From positions 22,790,067-22,854,066 of the forward strand of contig JARWKL010000010.1 of assembly GCA_029961685.1 (NCBI GenBank): a stretch of DNA of 64,000 nt. Direction: 5' to 3'. This DNA comes from Aristolochia californica. Lineage: Eukaryota; Streptophyta; Magnoliopsida; Piperales; Aristolochiaceae. This document shows, one piece after another, positions 45,283-56,022 of the stretch. Position numbers and translations under genes: made by a program. The notes beneath the pieces are model-generated. The model was given only the letters and a program-made list of their open reading frames with translations. It was not told the origin of the DNA and did not search any database. The number at the start of each line of letters is the position of its first letter. The first letter of the stretch is position 1.

Positions 45283-46485
45283 TCATTCTATTTCATCTTT
45301 TTGTATATGCGGGTAACGATAAGGCCGTACCACTACTGGATCAGTTTCCAACTTTAAACGAATGAGATGATCACAATGACGGACTGGTAGTAGACCTGTA
45401 GGATCATTAAATAAATCCACAAATGATGTAAGTAAAGCACCTAACTGATCATCACCGGTGTGCTGAAGCTGTAAAGTGTGAAGTGCGTTAGGTACCTGTG
45501 CCACAATACCTTGTAATGTAATCTGGCCCTGTAGTGCTGAAAATTTCATAGTCCGAGCCTGAAAGTCCCATAATATAGGTCTTAATAACTGGAGCCATTT
45601 GACCCCGAGCACCAAATCAAATCCAGCCAATGGAATGACTAGTAAATCTGCCTGAAATGAATGCCCCTCAATGGTGAAAGGGGTGTTAGGACATAACCCT
45701 ACACTAGCAATTTTGGCCCCATTATCCACTGAAACTGAGAGTCCCCTTTGTTGTTGAATTGCCAATCCCAATTGTTGCGCTGCTGGTTCACTAATAAAAT
45801 TATGTGTGCTGCCCGAATCAACTAAAGCAAGTAGCATGAGATGTTGTAACCTGGCCTTTTCCTGCATGGTATTAGAACTATGCAGGCCATGCATGGCATG
45901 GAGGGAGAGCTCTGGTTCCTGTTGTACCTCTTCAACAATTTCATTTTCAAGAAGCTCTTCTGAATCTTCTTCCAACAGTTCAATACAGAATAAACGTTTA
46001 CAGGTATGTCCTGGCAGGAATTGTTCGTCACAATTAAAACATAGGCCCTTTGCCTTTCGAGCGTCCATTTCCTGTTTAGTCAAAAATTTACGTGGCATAG
46101 AGTGTGGAGGCACACTGGTAGCCTGATCTGCACGGTTAGGGGCAGAGGACCCAAAACGTGGACTAGATGCAGTACCCTGTATTCTGTTGTTCCAAAATGG
46201 TTTTCGTTGTAAAGACTCTTTTAGAACTCTCTGTTTGTGTTCCACAGCTCTGGCATAATTCATTATTGAGTCCAAATCTGTCGGACCAAGTAATTCCACT
46301 TCCAATCTAACTGCCTCTGTCAATCCAGCATTAAAAATCTGAACATGTAGGTGAGGAGGAACAAATTCACTAGCTCGGGCCAACCTTTCTTGGAACGTTT
46401 TTTGGTAAACTTCTAAGGTGCTTGTCTGTTTATAGTTGATCAATTCCCCCACTGGGTTGCTGCTAGCTGGAGGTCCAAACCTCAA
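45283..46485 (-). pseudogene. Gypsy Gag C-terminus and protease (400 codons)
   Basis: The capsid-like part is followed by a zinc knuckle (GLCFNCDEQFLPGHTCK) and an aspartic protease (LALVDSGSTHNFISEP, then DLVLGVKWL). The catalytic DSG is intact. It ends at a TGA in KDEIE-stop-QC, where Arg is usual, and a frameshift before 45,122 separates it from RT. It continues the gag frame at 47,082-46,516 across one in-frame TAG. Confidence 0.87.
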
Positions 46486-46515
46486 CTGGCAAGCATGTTT
46501 AAAGTGCAGCCAATC

Positions 46516-47082
46516 CTAAATGGAATGGACATTTCGGTAGTGATGGAACCACATGAGCGCTTCATCGAGCAGGTGGTAGGCGGCCAAAGTAACCTTGTCC
46601 ATTTCCACCGTTTGTTGATGATAGAAGAATTGTTCACATTTCGTGAACCACAGTAAAGGATCTTTAGAGCCATCATATGTAGGAAAGTTAAATTTAAAGT
46701 ACCTTGGAACCGTTGATGGTCCTTGTGCATGAGTTGCCATGGAACCCATTGGTTGGCGCAGGGGTGGATTTGGTGGTGGCGTGAATTGTTGGTGGGGTAC
46801 TGGTTGCGGTTGAAAATTGGTTGTTGGTGGTGGCGTTGGTGCTTGAAGTGCAGCAAGTTTTCGGAGGACGGTTTGTAGAGATGATTCCAGTGTTTGTAAG
46901 GTATTATTGATGTGAGAAATTTCAGTACCTTGAAGAGTGGATCGTGTTTGAAGTTCTGAAAGTACTTGACGTATGTCCTCTGGAGAAGAGGAATCACCGA
47001 GGGTGGACCTGTCTAATACCACGTTGTTAGGATCCTCACGAGCCATGGATCTTGTCACCCTCCTCTCTTCTCTTCCTTCCAT
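46516..47082 (-). pseudogene. Gypsy Gag N-terminus, starting inside the LTR
   Basis: The ATG at 47,082 lies 57 bp inside the 5' LTR. The first 19 residues (MEGREERRVTRSMAREDPN) are LTR-encoded, and the frame then runs through the PBS (VVLDR) into Gag: coiled-coil-like EISHINNTLQTLESSLQ, a Pro-rich linker, YDGSKDPLLWFTKCEQFF. It ends at an in-frame TAG at 46,516-46,518. A second Met (residue 13) is also LTR-encoded. Confidence 0.85.
47011..47021 (-). other. Gypsy primer binding site
   Basis: TGGTATTAGAC on the minus strand, three bases from the LTR. Initiator-Met type, with changes from TGGTATCAGAG. Confidence 0.75.
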
Positions 47083-47437
47083 TACCTTGGTTGACGTTGA
47101 GATGGAATGAGGGGTTGAAGGGAATTGAATTTCGGAAGGGAGAATTGGGGGAAAAACGGAAGAGAGCTTGAAGGAGCTCTTGACCTATTTATCTAAATTA
47201 CGTTAACTAAAGTGAACTCAATTGATAATTCTCATTATCCTAGCCGTCCCCTTAAATAGGGTGGAGGACGTCCAAAACCCTAAAGACCTCATGGGTCAAT
47301 GGTTCAAACCAATAAATGTTAAACCAACCCAAACCAAAGACCAAACCAAACCAAGAAACAATTACATGGAAATTGAAAAACACATTCATTAATTCCTACG
47401 CCTGTTGGTAACTCGTGATGCTATAGAGTCCATAACA
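47025..47437 (-). repeat. Gypsy 5' LTR (413 bp)
   Basis: TGTTAGGATCC ... GAGTCCATAACA on the plus strand. A CTATTTAAGGGG motif on the minus strand near 47,250 is a possible TATA box. Confidence 0.92.
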
Positions 47438-47442
47438 CTCAT

Positions 47443-47793
47443 GAAAGGAACTTTAGATCAACAAGAAAGAAGAAGAAGAGAAGAAGATTAATGTGGAAGG
47501 AGAGAGTTTGGATTAAGGGCGAAGAGGGTTGCGTCAAAAACAAAAATGAGGGCTAGACGAATTTGTGGAAAGAGAGGAGAGTGCTTCAATGCTCTACCTC
47601 TTAGCCAATGCCTTTATTTATAGTTTTACAATGCCCTTAGGGCTACAACTTGATAAAAAAACTACATAAAAGGAACACATATATACACTTCTATGCCATA
47701 TTTATGGAAAGTACCATATTTTACACATATGCCACTCCTTTGACGTGTGGGCTTCTTGTCTTGAGCTCGTGGGCTTGAGTCCATCTTCCAACA
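47443..47793 (-). repeat. Copia 5' LTR, outer part
   Basis: Resumes GAAAGGAACTTTAGATCAAC directly after the CTCAT duplication and ends CATCTTCCAACA. It matches the 3' LTR. A TATAAATAAAGG box on the minus strand (47,611-47,622) is the likely original promoter; the gypsy insertion separates it from the copia genes. Confidence 0.9.
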
Positions 47794-48120
47794 AACCCAT
47801 TACTAGGTAATTTCCCATAGATGTAAGGATAGTGAGCCTGAGTTTGGATTATACGTTAAATGGGATTTGGTCTAGAAATAAGCCTGTGTTTTCTCAATCA
47901 ACAGGTTACTTTCCAAAATTCCTGGAATTTTGTCTACCATGACTGAAGGTATGCATCTTGGGTTTCAGATTTCTTTTTATGATTATTATATTGTCTTAGA
48001 ATTTCTGATTTACTTTTGGAATCTCTCATCTTGATTAAAATTCCATTATTTTTTTTGTAAAATGTTGTCTATATTTTTATTATGCCATAAATAAAAATAT
48101 AAATTATGTGTCATTTTTTA
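47794..48120. other. X3 sequence resuming after the copia element
   Basis: Begins with the AACCC duplication and continues CATTACTAGGTAA, collinear with 10,713 and 22,916. Confidence 0.8.
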
Positions 48121-48674
48121 GTAGAGGAGGATGTAGACTTACGATGAGGCCTTATGAGCCCCGCGTTTCTTCGAATTGCTAGTGGTGGCACGCGCGACTG
48201 TCAATACGTTGTGTGCCTAGAGGATCTCAATCACGCTGGTGCTCCCCAGCAAGACAGCATCCAAGAGAGGTAGTGATGCTTCCAAATAGCGTCCCTAACC
48301 AGACAGGATGACTGCACTGGTGTGCCAGAGTAGGTTGCTAAGTGTATTGGAGGTGACATCATGTTAGTGGGAACAGATGTGCCCCATGGGAAGAAAAGGA
48401 TTACAACCAGCCATCAGCCATCGTTCGGGTGTTCAGAGGGGATCATCGACGACGGGAGTCGAACGATGGGGCTCGTTGTGTGCTCTGGCTTCGAACCATC
48501 GATGTTTTGTACGCATTTTCTTCCCGACTTCCGGTTGGTCTTGTTCCTCACTTCCAGTTGCCTAGAGACTATCATTGCGCATAACTGATTCTCGTTCAAG
48601 AGACGTTGCTTCGGTGGGTGGCAATGAACACTAGACAATGCGTCGAAGTGCAGCCGAGAGGAGCAATCATAGAG

Positions 48675-48746
<72 letters not shown>

Positions 48747-48954
48747 TGTTGTAATGGAAGCCTATGTACACCAACATGCTGCGCTCGTCGGACGCACACC
48801 GGCGACAATGGCACTTGAGGAAAGAGACGGCGGTGCGGGGATGTGAGTAGAGTCCCAGACGAACGAGACGCCTGGCTGTTAGTAGCCGAGATCGGCACGA
48901 GGGAACAGAGTAGAGACCGGTGTTGTGTGCGCCGGTGTTCCGTGCTCTCATTGG
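48121..48954. repeat. GC-rich block of X3, unidentified
   Basis: Third copy, truncated at CTCTCATTGG, where a deletion joins it to 5S spacer sequence. It carries an expanded GA microsatellite at 48,679-48,746. Confidence 0.5.
48679..48746. repeat. (GA)n microsatellite
   Basis: About 34 GA units with one AA interruption near 48,718. X1 and X2 have only GAGAGAGA-scale runs here. Confidence 0.95.
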
Positions 48955-49268
48955 TAGGGGCAGCAAAACGTATTTGTATATATAGTTTGTTTTCTTTTTT
49001 AACGGTTCAAAATGTTCGGGTAGAAGTGAAGAGGGAAAAAATTACGATTTTGTTTTGTTTTCCATTATTAATGTAGTGTGGTTAAGTTTTGACACGGTCG
49101 GAGAATGTTTTATTTCTTTAATCCAATGACATAGCGCTCCTTTTTAATTTTTTATATATCGATTTTTTCTTAAGATTTGAATTTTTTATTTTATTTTATG
49201 GAAAGAATGTGGAAAAGACCAACAGAACACGAGGGAAGAAGGAAGCCAGGAAAGGGATTGGTAGGATT
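48955..49268 (+). repeat. Leftover 5S rDNA spacer in X3
   Basis: Matches 16,032-16,340 (last spacer of the X1 cluster), starting at GGGGCAGCAAAACG. No 5S coding sequence remains. It is joined directly to LTR-like sequence at 49,269. Confidence 0.75.
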
Positions 49269-49420
49269 GGTCGACCACCCAAATGCCTAACCGACCAACC
49301 TTTTTCACGCCAAAAATATGGATTCTCTATGCACGTATAATGTCCCTCGCCCCCTCATTGTCAAAGCAAACCAGAGATCACAAAAAATACAATAAATTAT
49401 GATTTTTTTTGTAGTGACTA
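49269..49420 (-). repeat. E-type LTR fragment in X3
   Basis: Counterpart of 30,513-30,700. Confidence 0.5.
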
Positions 49421-51025
49421 CTTTGCTTCAAAGTGAGATAATAGTATATTGCCTACATCTTTAAGAATCGCCTAATCCCCATGTTTATTGATTTTCAACA
49501 ATACTATTCATAAACTAATTGACAATCTCTCTTGGTTATACCCATTGTCACTCTCCATATCAGCTCTTTGATGATCAACTTCTTCAATGACAAAGCACTG
49601 ACATATATGACTCATTCATTAGCAAAGTTATAACATTTTCTCTTGGTTGGTCATATATGACTCTTTCATATCTGCTCTTCATCTCATGTTCTTTTTCTTT
49701 TTTATAAGATTAACTTATTAGACTCAAGTTTATAAAGTACTGACACGTTTTTTGTTATTCAATTTGTTGTTCTTTAAGAAATCCTCTGGTAATGTCATGA
49801 GTTACATTAGCACAAATGAGGAGAACCATGCTTTTAGTTCATGTTATGAAGTTATAATTGGATATCTTATTTTTATACTATATTTTATTTGATATTTGTT
49901 TTATTTGAGTCATTACAAATATTAGGCATAGGAATTGATTCTTAAAATATTAAGAGAGAAAACAATTAATTGATTGTATAATGAGTACATTGTTTCTCTA
50001 TTTATAATAGAGAAAACTCACAAAATCAAAATAAAACTAAAATGGGGAAAGGAGGAATTTTAGGTTTTAAAGGATGGGCTGGAATGGTGCTATATGGAAG
50101 AGCTTTACAAACGTGGGAAGTTGACGAATTTTATGAGGATTCCAAAGGTTGAAATCAAATAATTTCGGAAATAAGTTTAAAAAGTCATTATTCAGGTAAA
50201 TTAAAATTTTAAATCCAATATTTGGGTACAATTCCTTGAAATATAATAATAATAATAATAATTATCCACAAAATACTTCTTGTTACATGAGTTGGTAATT
50301 GGGTGTAATTAGATTGGACAACAACAACCTTCATGTTGGGCATATTGAGTGAGAAATTCTTAAAACCACTAAAAATTCAAATTTTGATCAATTCATTTTC
50401 TATAATTTTTGTGAGAAAATTTTACTTTTGTGCAATGGTACCCCACCTATAAAGTAATATTTAATTAATCTATCTAATAATTACATAAAAAATTTAAAGC
50501 TACAACAATTCAAAGTAATATGTAATGAACTTCTTCTTTTAAATGTTGAAGATTAAAATATAATTTTAGTTATTGAGATTTATGTTTCAATTGCATAATT
50601 CTAAACTTTTTTCAATCGATCCTTTTACTTTTTCTCCATAGCACAACAAGGTGCATCTATAGATGACAAAATTCAATATACTGGCGCTAGTACTACATCA
50701 TGACTTAAAAACTATCAACTGTGAAATTTCCAGTCAGCGAAATATCAAGGAAGGAAAGTAGAGCTCCATGTTTAGCAAGTATTACATAAAAGGAAACTCT
50801 AGGGAAACAAGGATTCCAAATCAGACTAGAATAGGTAGCCTCTTTGGTTTATATATAACTGAGTTAGGACTTGCTCTCTTCTGCCTTGTAGCATTGCCGG
50901 ATCATACCATCTTCCTATAGTCCACGTTTTCCATCTTTGTTGTCGGATCTTGCTCTATTCTTGCTTCTTGGGGATCGACCTACTACTCTAATATTGTTTT
51001 AATGGAGGTCAGCTTGCCCGAAGAC
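49421..51025. other. Right part of X3, no gene recognised
   Basis: Collinear with X2: 49,421-50,040 matches 30,670-31,290, then a jump (the ~260 bp tandem repeat is missing) to the conserved unit end at 50,040-51,025, with the TATA-like motif near 50,848. Confidence 0.55.
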
Positions 51026-52310
51026 TATTTGGGAAAAATCATCGATAACAACAAGACAAGTAACAAGTAATCATGCACGACACAATATTTTAGATGGTTC
51101 TACAAATTGCCTACGTCCACCGGAGATGTAGAAGATTTTATAGATAAATTAAAGAATCACAATACAATCTGTTTCTCACACCAGAAATACAACCTGAGAG
51201 AGTATTCTCTCTATTTCATCTCAATGGGTTTCGGCGAGACCGAAACTTCTCCCCGCTTCGTCTTCCTGGTGCACACACAGGCAACGATATGAAATCCCGA
51301 GGGAGTTCCATAAACTTCTTTGTTCTGATAAGTCCCAGACTCTGTTCTTCCGACAGCAGTGTCGAACAGCAGCACTAGCAACGGCAGTGGTAACAGCAAC
51401 GAACGGTCACTCTGACAACGGAGACGACAATGTCGTCATTCTTCTTGAGTCTCTCTTTGTGCTGAGAGACTCTGTTTTGTACTCTATTTCTGTTTCAGAA
51501 ATAGAGCCGAAGTCCCGCCATACAACATCGGCAACGGCGATGACAGCGACGTCGTACTACAGCTCTGGCAGTGGCATCGAGCCTCTGAGCACTCTTTCTT
51601 TTGACCACGGTGTTGCCTGAAGGTCTCTCAAAATACCCCTCTATTTTTCAAAGAGCTCCTCTATCACTCTTTTTTTTTTTTCCCTGACCTTGTTTGGAAA
51701 CCCTGAGGGTTTTTATTTTGCTAACAGATTCGCAGTTTTCTCTCGAGAGACTCTCAATGTGCAACGTCTCTGTTTTGGCAACATAGACGAAGTCTTCCTG
51801 TCGAGGGACTCTGTTCGCACACCGTCTCTGTTTCGGCAACAGAGTTATGTGAATTAGACCAGGCTCCACAGTCCTCAACAATTCTCCCACTTGGAGACTG
51901 GTACACCAACTGCATCGCCCTCTTCCTCAAACATGATATCCTCCACCTCTGTAACTCACTGCCCTGCCATCATACTAGAAAACCAACTGAATTTGCGCAC
52001 AACTTCAATTTCTCAAGAGTAACACCCTTTGTCAACATATCAATACGGTTCTTTCCTTGTGAAAGTTTTGTCAACTCCCATGTCTGATCCCCTAACAGGG
52101 AATCCATCTCATCCTTCATGCCCAATTCCCACTTGCTAGAATATTCATCTTTCAAGATTTCTTCATAACTCTGCAATTCTCCACCATCTGTCAACAAAAT
52201 ATAATTCAAAGTAGGTGAGAAACGTTGTGGAGGATGAATTGTCCTTACTTATATGTGAACTGCAGCTGCAGGAGTGGAAGGCTCTGGATCTGACTGTGGA
52301 ATAATAGGAG
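51026..52310 (-). mobile_element. E3: 3' half of an E-type copia element
   Basis: 3' LTR 51,026-51,880 (preceded by AAGAC at 51,021-51,025), polypurine tract, then 430 bp of internal domain with the RT-entry/RNase H fusion. It stops at AATAATAGGAG, 52,310. The internal sequence missing here is what E0 retains at 9,090-9,277, except for roughly 7-10 bp. Confidence 0.85.
51970..52209 (-). pseudogene. Fused mini-pol remnant of E3
   Basis: YILLTDGGELQSYEE, SSKWELGMKDEMDSLLGDQ, then DMLTKGVTLEKLKLC. Same junction between RT entry and RNase H tail as in E1 and E2. Confidence 0.75.
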
Positions 52311-52720
52311 TTAATAATTTGGTTGGGATGCTTGTTATAAGCTATATATGCATGACAACAATAACAGTATGCTCAATTTTTTACCATGGAAGTCTTTCCA
52401 CTTGCATAAAAGAACCCTTTATAATCTACTGTTTAGTACTAGATTTGCACATACCAATCATAAATTGGTAGAAGATTGTAAGTTGATAAGACCAAAAAAG
52501 TCTAAGGATGTGTTAGAAAGTATAACTTTTGGCATGGATTGTCGTCACTCCATTGTAGAGTATAAATGGTGGTTGAAGATTACAAGGTATGTTAATATGG
52601 TTTATTTCAACAATATTTAGGGTTGAGTCAAGCTCTAGTTTTTTAAAACCCAAACCATGAACTGAAAACATGACCCAAAAAAAAAAAATTGAAAAAATCA
52701 CTAGTTTTCTAGGCCTCTTG
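52311..52720. other. Right flank of the array, with a partial direct repeat
   Basis: Unique-looking sequence with no PPR coding continuation that I can find. At 52,621-52,702 an ~80 bp stretch (CAAGCTCTAGTTTTTTAAAA onward) is repeated at 52,736-52,817. Confidence 0.5.
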
Positions 52721-53054
52721 TAGGGGTGGACACTGGTTGAATCAAGCTCTAGTTTTTTAAAACCCAAACCATGAACTGAAAACATGACCCAAAAAAAAAA
52801 AATTGAAAAAATCACTTCCCTAAAACCTCGACTCCTAACCAAACCCCGTCTTGAAACCCCATTTTTCGCCTTGTTCCGCTCCAACACCATATCTCCAACC
52901 CATCCCCATCTCGTCTCTACCTAGTTTTCTAATCCTTGCCCCATCCTCGACCTGAAACCCAACGATTTATTTTCCTCTACCCAGTCCTCGATCTATGGGT
53001 TTTTTGGTCTAGTCCTGTTGGGTTACCTACAACTCGACCCGATGCTCATCCCTT
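52721..53054. mobile_element. Possible hAT-like MITE
   Basis: Starts TAGGGGTGGACACTGG and ends CCCGATGCTCATCCCTT, giving weakly matching ~20 bp terminal inverted repeats. The flanks GCCTCTTG and GTCTCACG agree at 5 of 8 bases. The TAGGGGTG-type terminus is seen in plant hAT-derived MITEs. It has no ORF. The match is poor enough that chance is possible. Confidence 0.3.
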
Positions 53055-54029
53055 GTCTCACGCTAATGTAAAAATATGAATTAATTATTATCGATTGATG
53101 ATATATATGGATACTTTACCTTTAATAAGTAAATTCATGTTTTAATAAAATGTAGAGAGCCTAGAAAATAATTTTGATATTATATAGTTCAAATACAATA
53201 ATAAAAGTCGAAATACAAGAATAACTCTTTTGTCCCTATTCCTGTCCAATTGAAATTGTGGGGCTCTTCATCTGGCATCTATTGACAAAATTGATACACA
53301 TATAGATAAAGTATTGTTCGACTTCCATATCACACCAATAGATTAATATTAGTAGCCCTTTAAGTGTCATCTCTCTTGATTTTTAACTTTATTTATATTC
53401 TATAGACTATATTGAATCTCATTCTAGGATACAACCACAAAGATAGCAAAGACCACCATTTAGTGCCTATACGTGGCTTGAGGAGTCAAGGCCACAAGCT
53501 TGCCAACTCCCTTAATGGTGAAAAACGAGTCAACATGACACATACATGACTAGTCCACAAAGGAGATTTATGAGAACATGTACTTGAGGCAACACAAATT
53601 CTATAGTAGGCCTATGTATACACCACCTTAAGGAGGTAAAATTTTCCAAGGTTGGGGAGAGAAAACAAGGGTGTAACATTCTCTTCTACCTAATCCTTGA
53701 ACATCTTCATCGCAACCATAGCAAAAGTTGCAAGTTGCATATACGTAGACCATTTAGTGCCTATACGTGGTTTATATAATAAACCATTCGCTTATGCTAA
53801 ATTCTTGAAACTCTATTTAGATTGTTAAATGATCTTAACAACAATCATATTAACATAACATGACCCTAGGGTAGGTACTTTCTTATAACCTTGTCAAAAG
53901 TTGAAAGCATGAGTCAACTTTTAGAACTACTAGAAGGTGCAAGCACTTCATGACAACCATAGCAAAAGTTGCAAGTTGGATGAGTCACCTTTAAGAACTA
54001 CTAGAAGGTGCAACTGATTGAAGAACATT
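53055..54029. repeat. Short-range duplications, no gene
   Basis: CATTTAGTGCCTATACGTGG recurs (about 53,457 and 53,752), as do ACCATAGCAAAAGTTGCAAG (about 53,716 and 53,950) and AACTACTAGAAGGTGCAA (about 53,925 and 53,997). This suggests old local duplication. Confidence 0.5.
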
Positions 54030-54263
54030 TCACTTGAACTTGGCCATTAGTTCATCTAGATGTTCATTATGTTGAATCTCGGATTCCAATTCTTCTTCAT
54101 ATTGCTTCCTTTTCAGTTCCTTCATTCTTTGAAAGTGTTTTTCTATAAGTTTTATCTTTACTCGTTGAAATGGTACAGCTTTGGTAAGTTGGCTCATGAG
54201 GTCTTCTTCATTTGGATGTTCTTGCCTGCAAGATAGAGTAACAAACTTAGGTAACTCATTCAC
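54030..54263 (-). CDS. Small hypothetical ORF, charged helix
   Basis: 77 codons ending EHLDELMAKFK, with a long Lys/Glu-rich helix-like stretch (KLIEKHFQRMKELKRKQYE) that could form a coiled coil. I do not recognise the family. On its minus strand a CAG acceptor-like site and AT-rich sequence sit upstream, so it could be an exon or a chance ORF. Confidence 0.2.
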   Translation of the reverse strand: MNELPKFVTLSCRQEHPNEEDLMSQLTKAVPFQRVKIKLIEKHFQRMKELKRKQYEEELESEIQHNEHLDELMAKFK

Positions 54264-55920
54264 ATAAAAAAAATGACTCAGTAGATTACGAAATGATGGT
54301 AATTGTTTTTAGTCTGTCATTTGTACCTGGAACCATCATCTTGCAAGCCCATTGGTGTTGTTCTTGGAGTGAAAGTGCCACCTAATATGATGAAGCCATT
54401 AATTGTCAAAGAGGAGGACATGACAAATTTATAAATATATGACTAGTTAGGTGAATGCAAACAAAATAATAATTTTTGTTACAAAAAAATAATAAGCCAA
54501 AGATTGGGGTATGAATTATATCTCATATCATAACATACCATGATTTGAGGAAATCATGATCACGATTACATTTTCTGAAAATTATAAAAGTGGTAAGGAA
54601 GAGGTATCACAAAATTTAGCTAAAAGATATTCAAGGAGAACTTTGGCTGAAAATTTGTGTCTTATAAATAGCATAATCATCATGAAGAATTATTATTTAT
54701 TTGTGAAACCAAGGTAATACATTAGCCACAGATAACTTTATAACTTCTCTTACAATGTGAGAAGCTCTAAAGTTATCTTTGTCACATGCCTAAAAGCATA
54801 GAAACCAAAGCATTCTTTCGAATGCTTAATAGATATTCTTAACTGCCTATGGTGTTTATGACAATACTTGGATTTCAACTTGATAAAAGGGAGGTTATAA
54901 CTATCAATATAGTTGAATTGTTCCTTACACTTATGTCTAGTTAATAGATATGAACTAAGATAAATCCATGTGGCCTAGAAGAGTGACATATGCCATCACC
55001 TTTATATCTGGTTTGCATGAATTCCTCATATTTATAAAGAGAGAAGGAAACATGTTCTTAAAATCTTAGATTGGCATTAAAATTAAAAATTTAGATTTTA
55101 GTTGTATTTTTATTTTATTTTTAAAAGGTAAGATAAACATATTTATGCAATAATGACACTTTAATGAAACTTAGGGGCCCTTTAAAAATACATAAATGGT
55201 ATTCAATGATCCTTTCCTTGTAACATTTAATATATAAGAATTAGAAACAATTTGAAAATTTTCATATAAAATTTCTTCATTTTGATTGTTCATAAAAGTA
55301 TTTTGGCATTTTCGTTCATTAAAATAAATAAGAAGCTTACAACTTACTATTCTATTATGTGAAAGAGGTCAATATCAAATAAGGATTCCTGTAAAATGAA
55401 ATCTAATATGACATATTTAATAGTTCATAGCTAGTAAATGGTCTACAAGAAAAGCTCCTCATGCCAACGGATAAGGGAAAGTTTTGTAAAGCATATATTT
55501 AATTGAAACCATCTCTTAGTGAGAAAAAGAAAAGGATAAGTTTAAAAATCATTAGTCTGACAAATCAATGCAAAATAATGCAAGCTAATGCATAAGTTTG
55601 AAAAGATGAGGAAAATTGTGACTTCTGTGTGTTAATGTAATAATAGATTTTGAAAAATCTTTGTACTGAAACAAGGTACAAAGACTTATAACTCAAAATT
55701 GGCCATAGAACATTCACAAAAAAATTCACTTGAAATAAAATTCTTATTGGCACAACTATTGAGAGTGAATGTTTACTTCCTATTAGCACCATCATACTTA
55801 TGCAAAATACTAGAATTGATTCCACTACGTTTTGTAGACAGTAGGAGATATGGGGAACATGAAACTATATATTGTCTAGTTCTCAACATGGAGCTATATT
55901 GTCTCCTTTCTCGAGAACAT
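54264..55920. other. AT-rich intergenic sequence
   Basis: No supported gene. ORFs at 55,565 and 55,699 overlap on opposite strands without recognisable domains. Confidence 0.5.
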
Positions 55921-56022
55921 AGAGCTATAATGAAGCTGGTGTACAACTTACACACATTCGTTGTTCTCAATAGAGCTATAACGAAGCTGGTGTACAACTT
56001 ACACACATTTGTTGTTCTTGAT
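55921..56022. repeat. Tandem duplication of ~51 bp
   Basis: AGAGCTATAA.GAAGCTGG ... TTGTTCTCAAT is repeated immediately with two or three differences. Confidence 0.8.

Larger units (their letters stand above)
42225..47437 (-). mobile_element. Full-length Ty3/gypsy element (chromovirus-like)
   Basis: 5,213 bp, 3' LTR 42,225-42,636 and 5' LTR 47,025-47,437, target duplication CTCAT (42,220-42,224; 47,438-47,442). Order on the minus strand is gag, protease, RT, RNase H, integrase, chromodomain-like tail, which is gypsy order. The Met-type PBS is at 47,011-47,021 and the polypurine tract AGGAAGGGGATGA is at 42,637-42,649. The coding region is one gag-pol frame broken by point stops and a few indels. 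Confidence 0.92.
36381..47793 (-). mobile_element. Ty1/copia element with nested insertions
   Basis: Minus-strand copia element: 3' LTR 36,381-36,770, polypurine tract at 36,771-36,781, pol and gag remnants, PBS 42,189-42,204, 5' LTR beginning at 42,205 and resuming to 47,793 after a nested gypsy element. AACCC flanks both ends (36,376-36,380; 47,794-47,798). The empty site exists in X1 and X2. Without the insertions it is about 5.8 kb. LTRs differ by roughly a dozen substitutions plus indels by eye. Confidence 0.92.
9090..52310. repeat. Three-unit tandem segmental array
   Basis: Three copies (X1 10,281-20,017; X2 22,494-33,279; X3 35,959-51,025) share order and sequence over most of their length. 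They are separated by two complete E-type copia elements (20,018-22,493; 33,280-35,958). The array begins and ends in half-elements: the left half has 188 bp of internal sequence plus the 5' LTR, and the right half has the 3' LTR plus 430 bp. The 618 bp sum is close to the 626 bp internal domain of E1. X3 is shortened by a deletion and enlarged by ~11.4 kb of nested retroelements. Confidence 0.85.

Noticed and set aside
52311..52620. Continuation of the PPR gene on the right side of the array
   Set aside because: Translated all plus frames by eye; no PPR repeat pattern. The 90-codon ORF here is not PPR-like.
52513..52890. 125-codon antisense ORF with an internal duplication
   Set aside because: The repeated peptide is just the translation of the ~80 bp direct repeat; no known domain.
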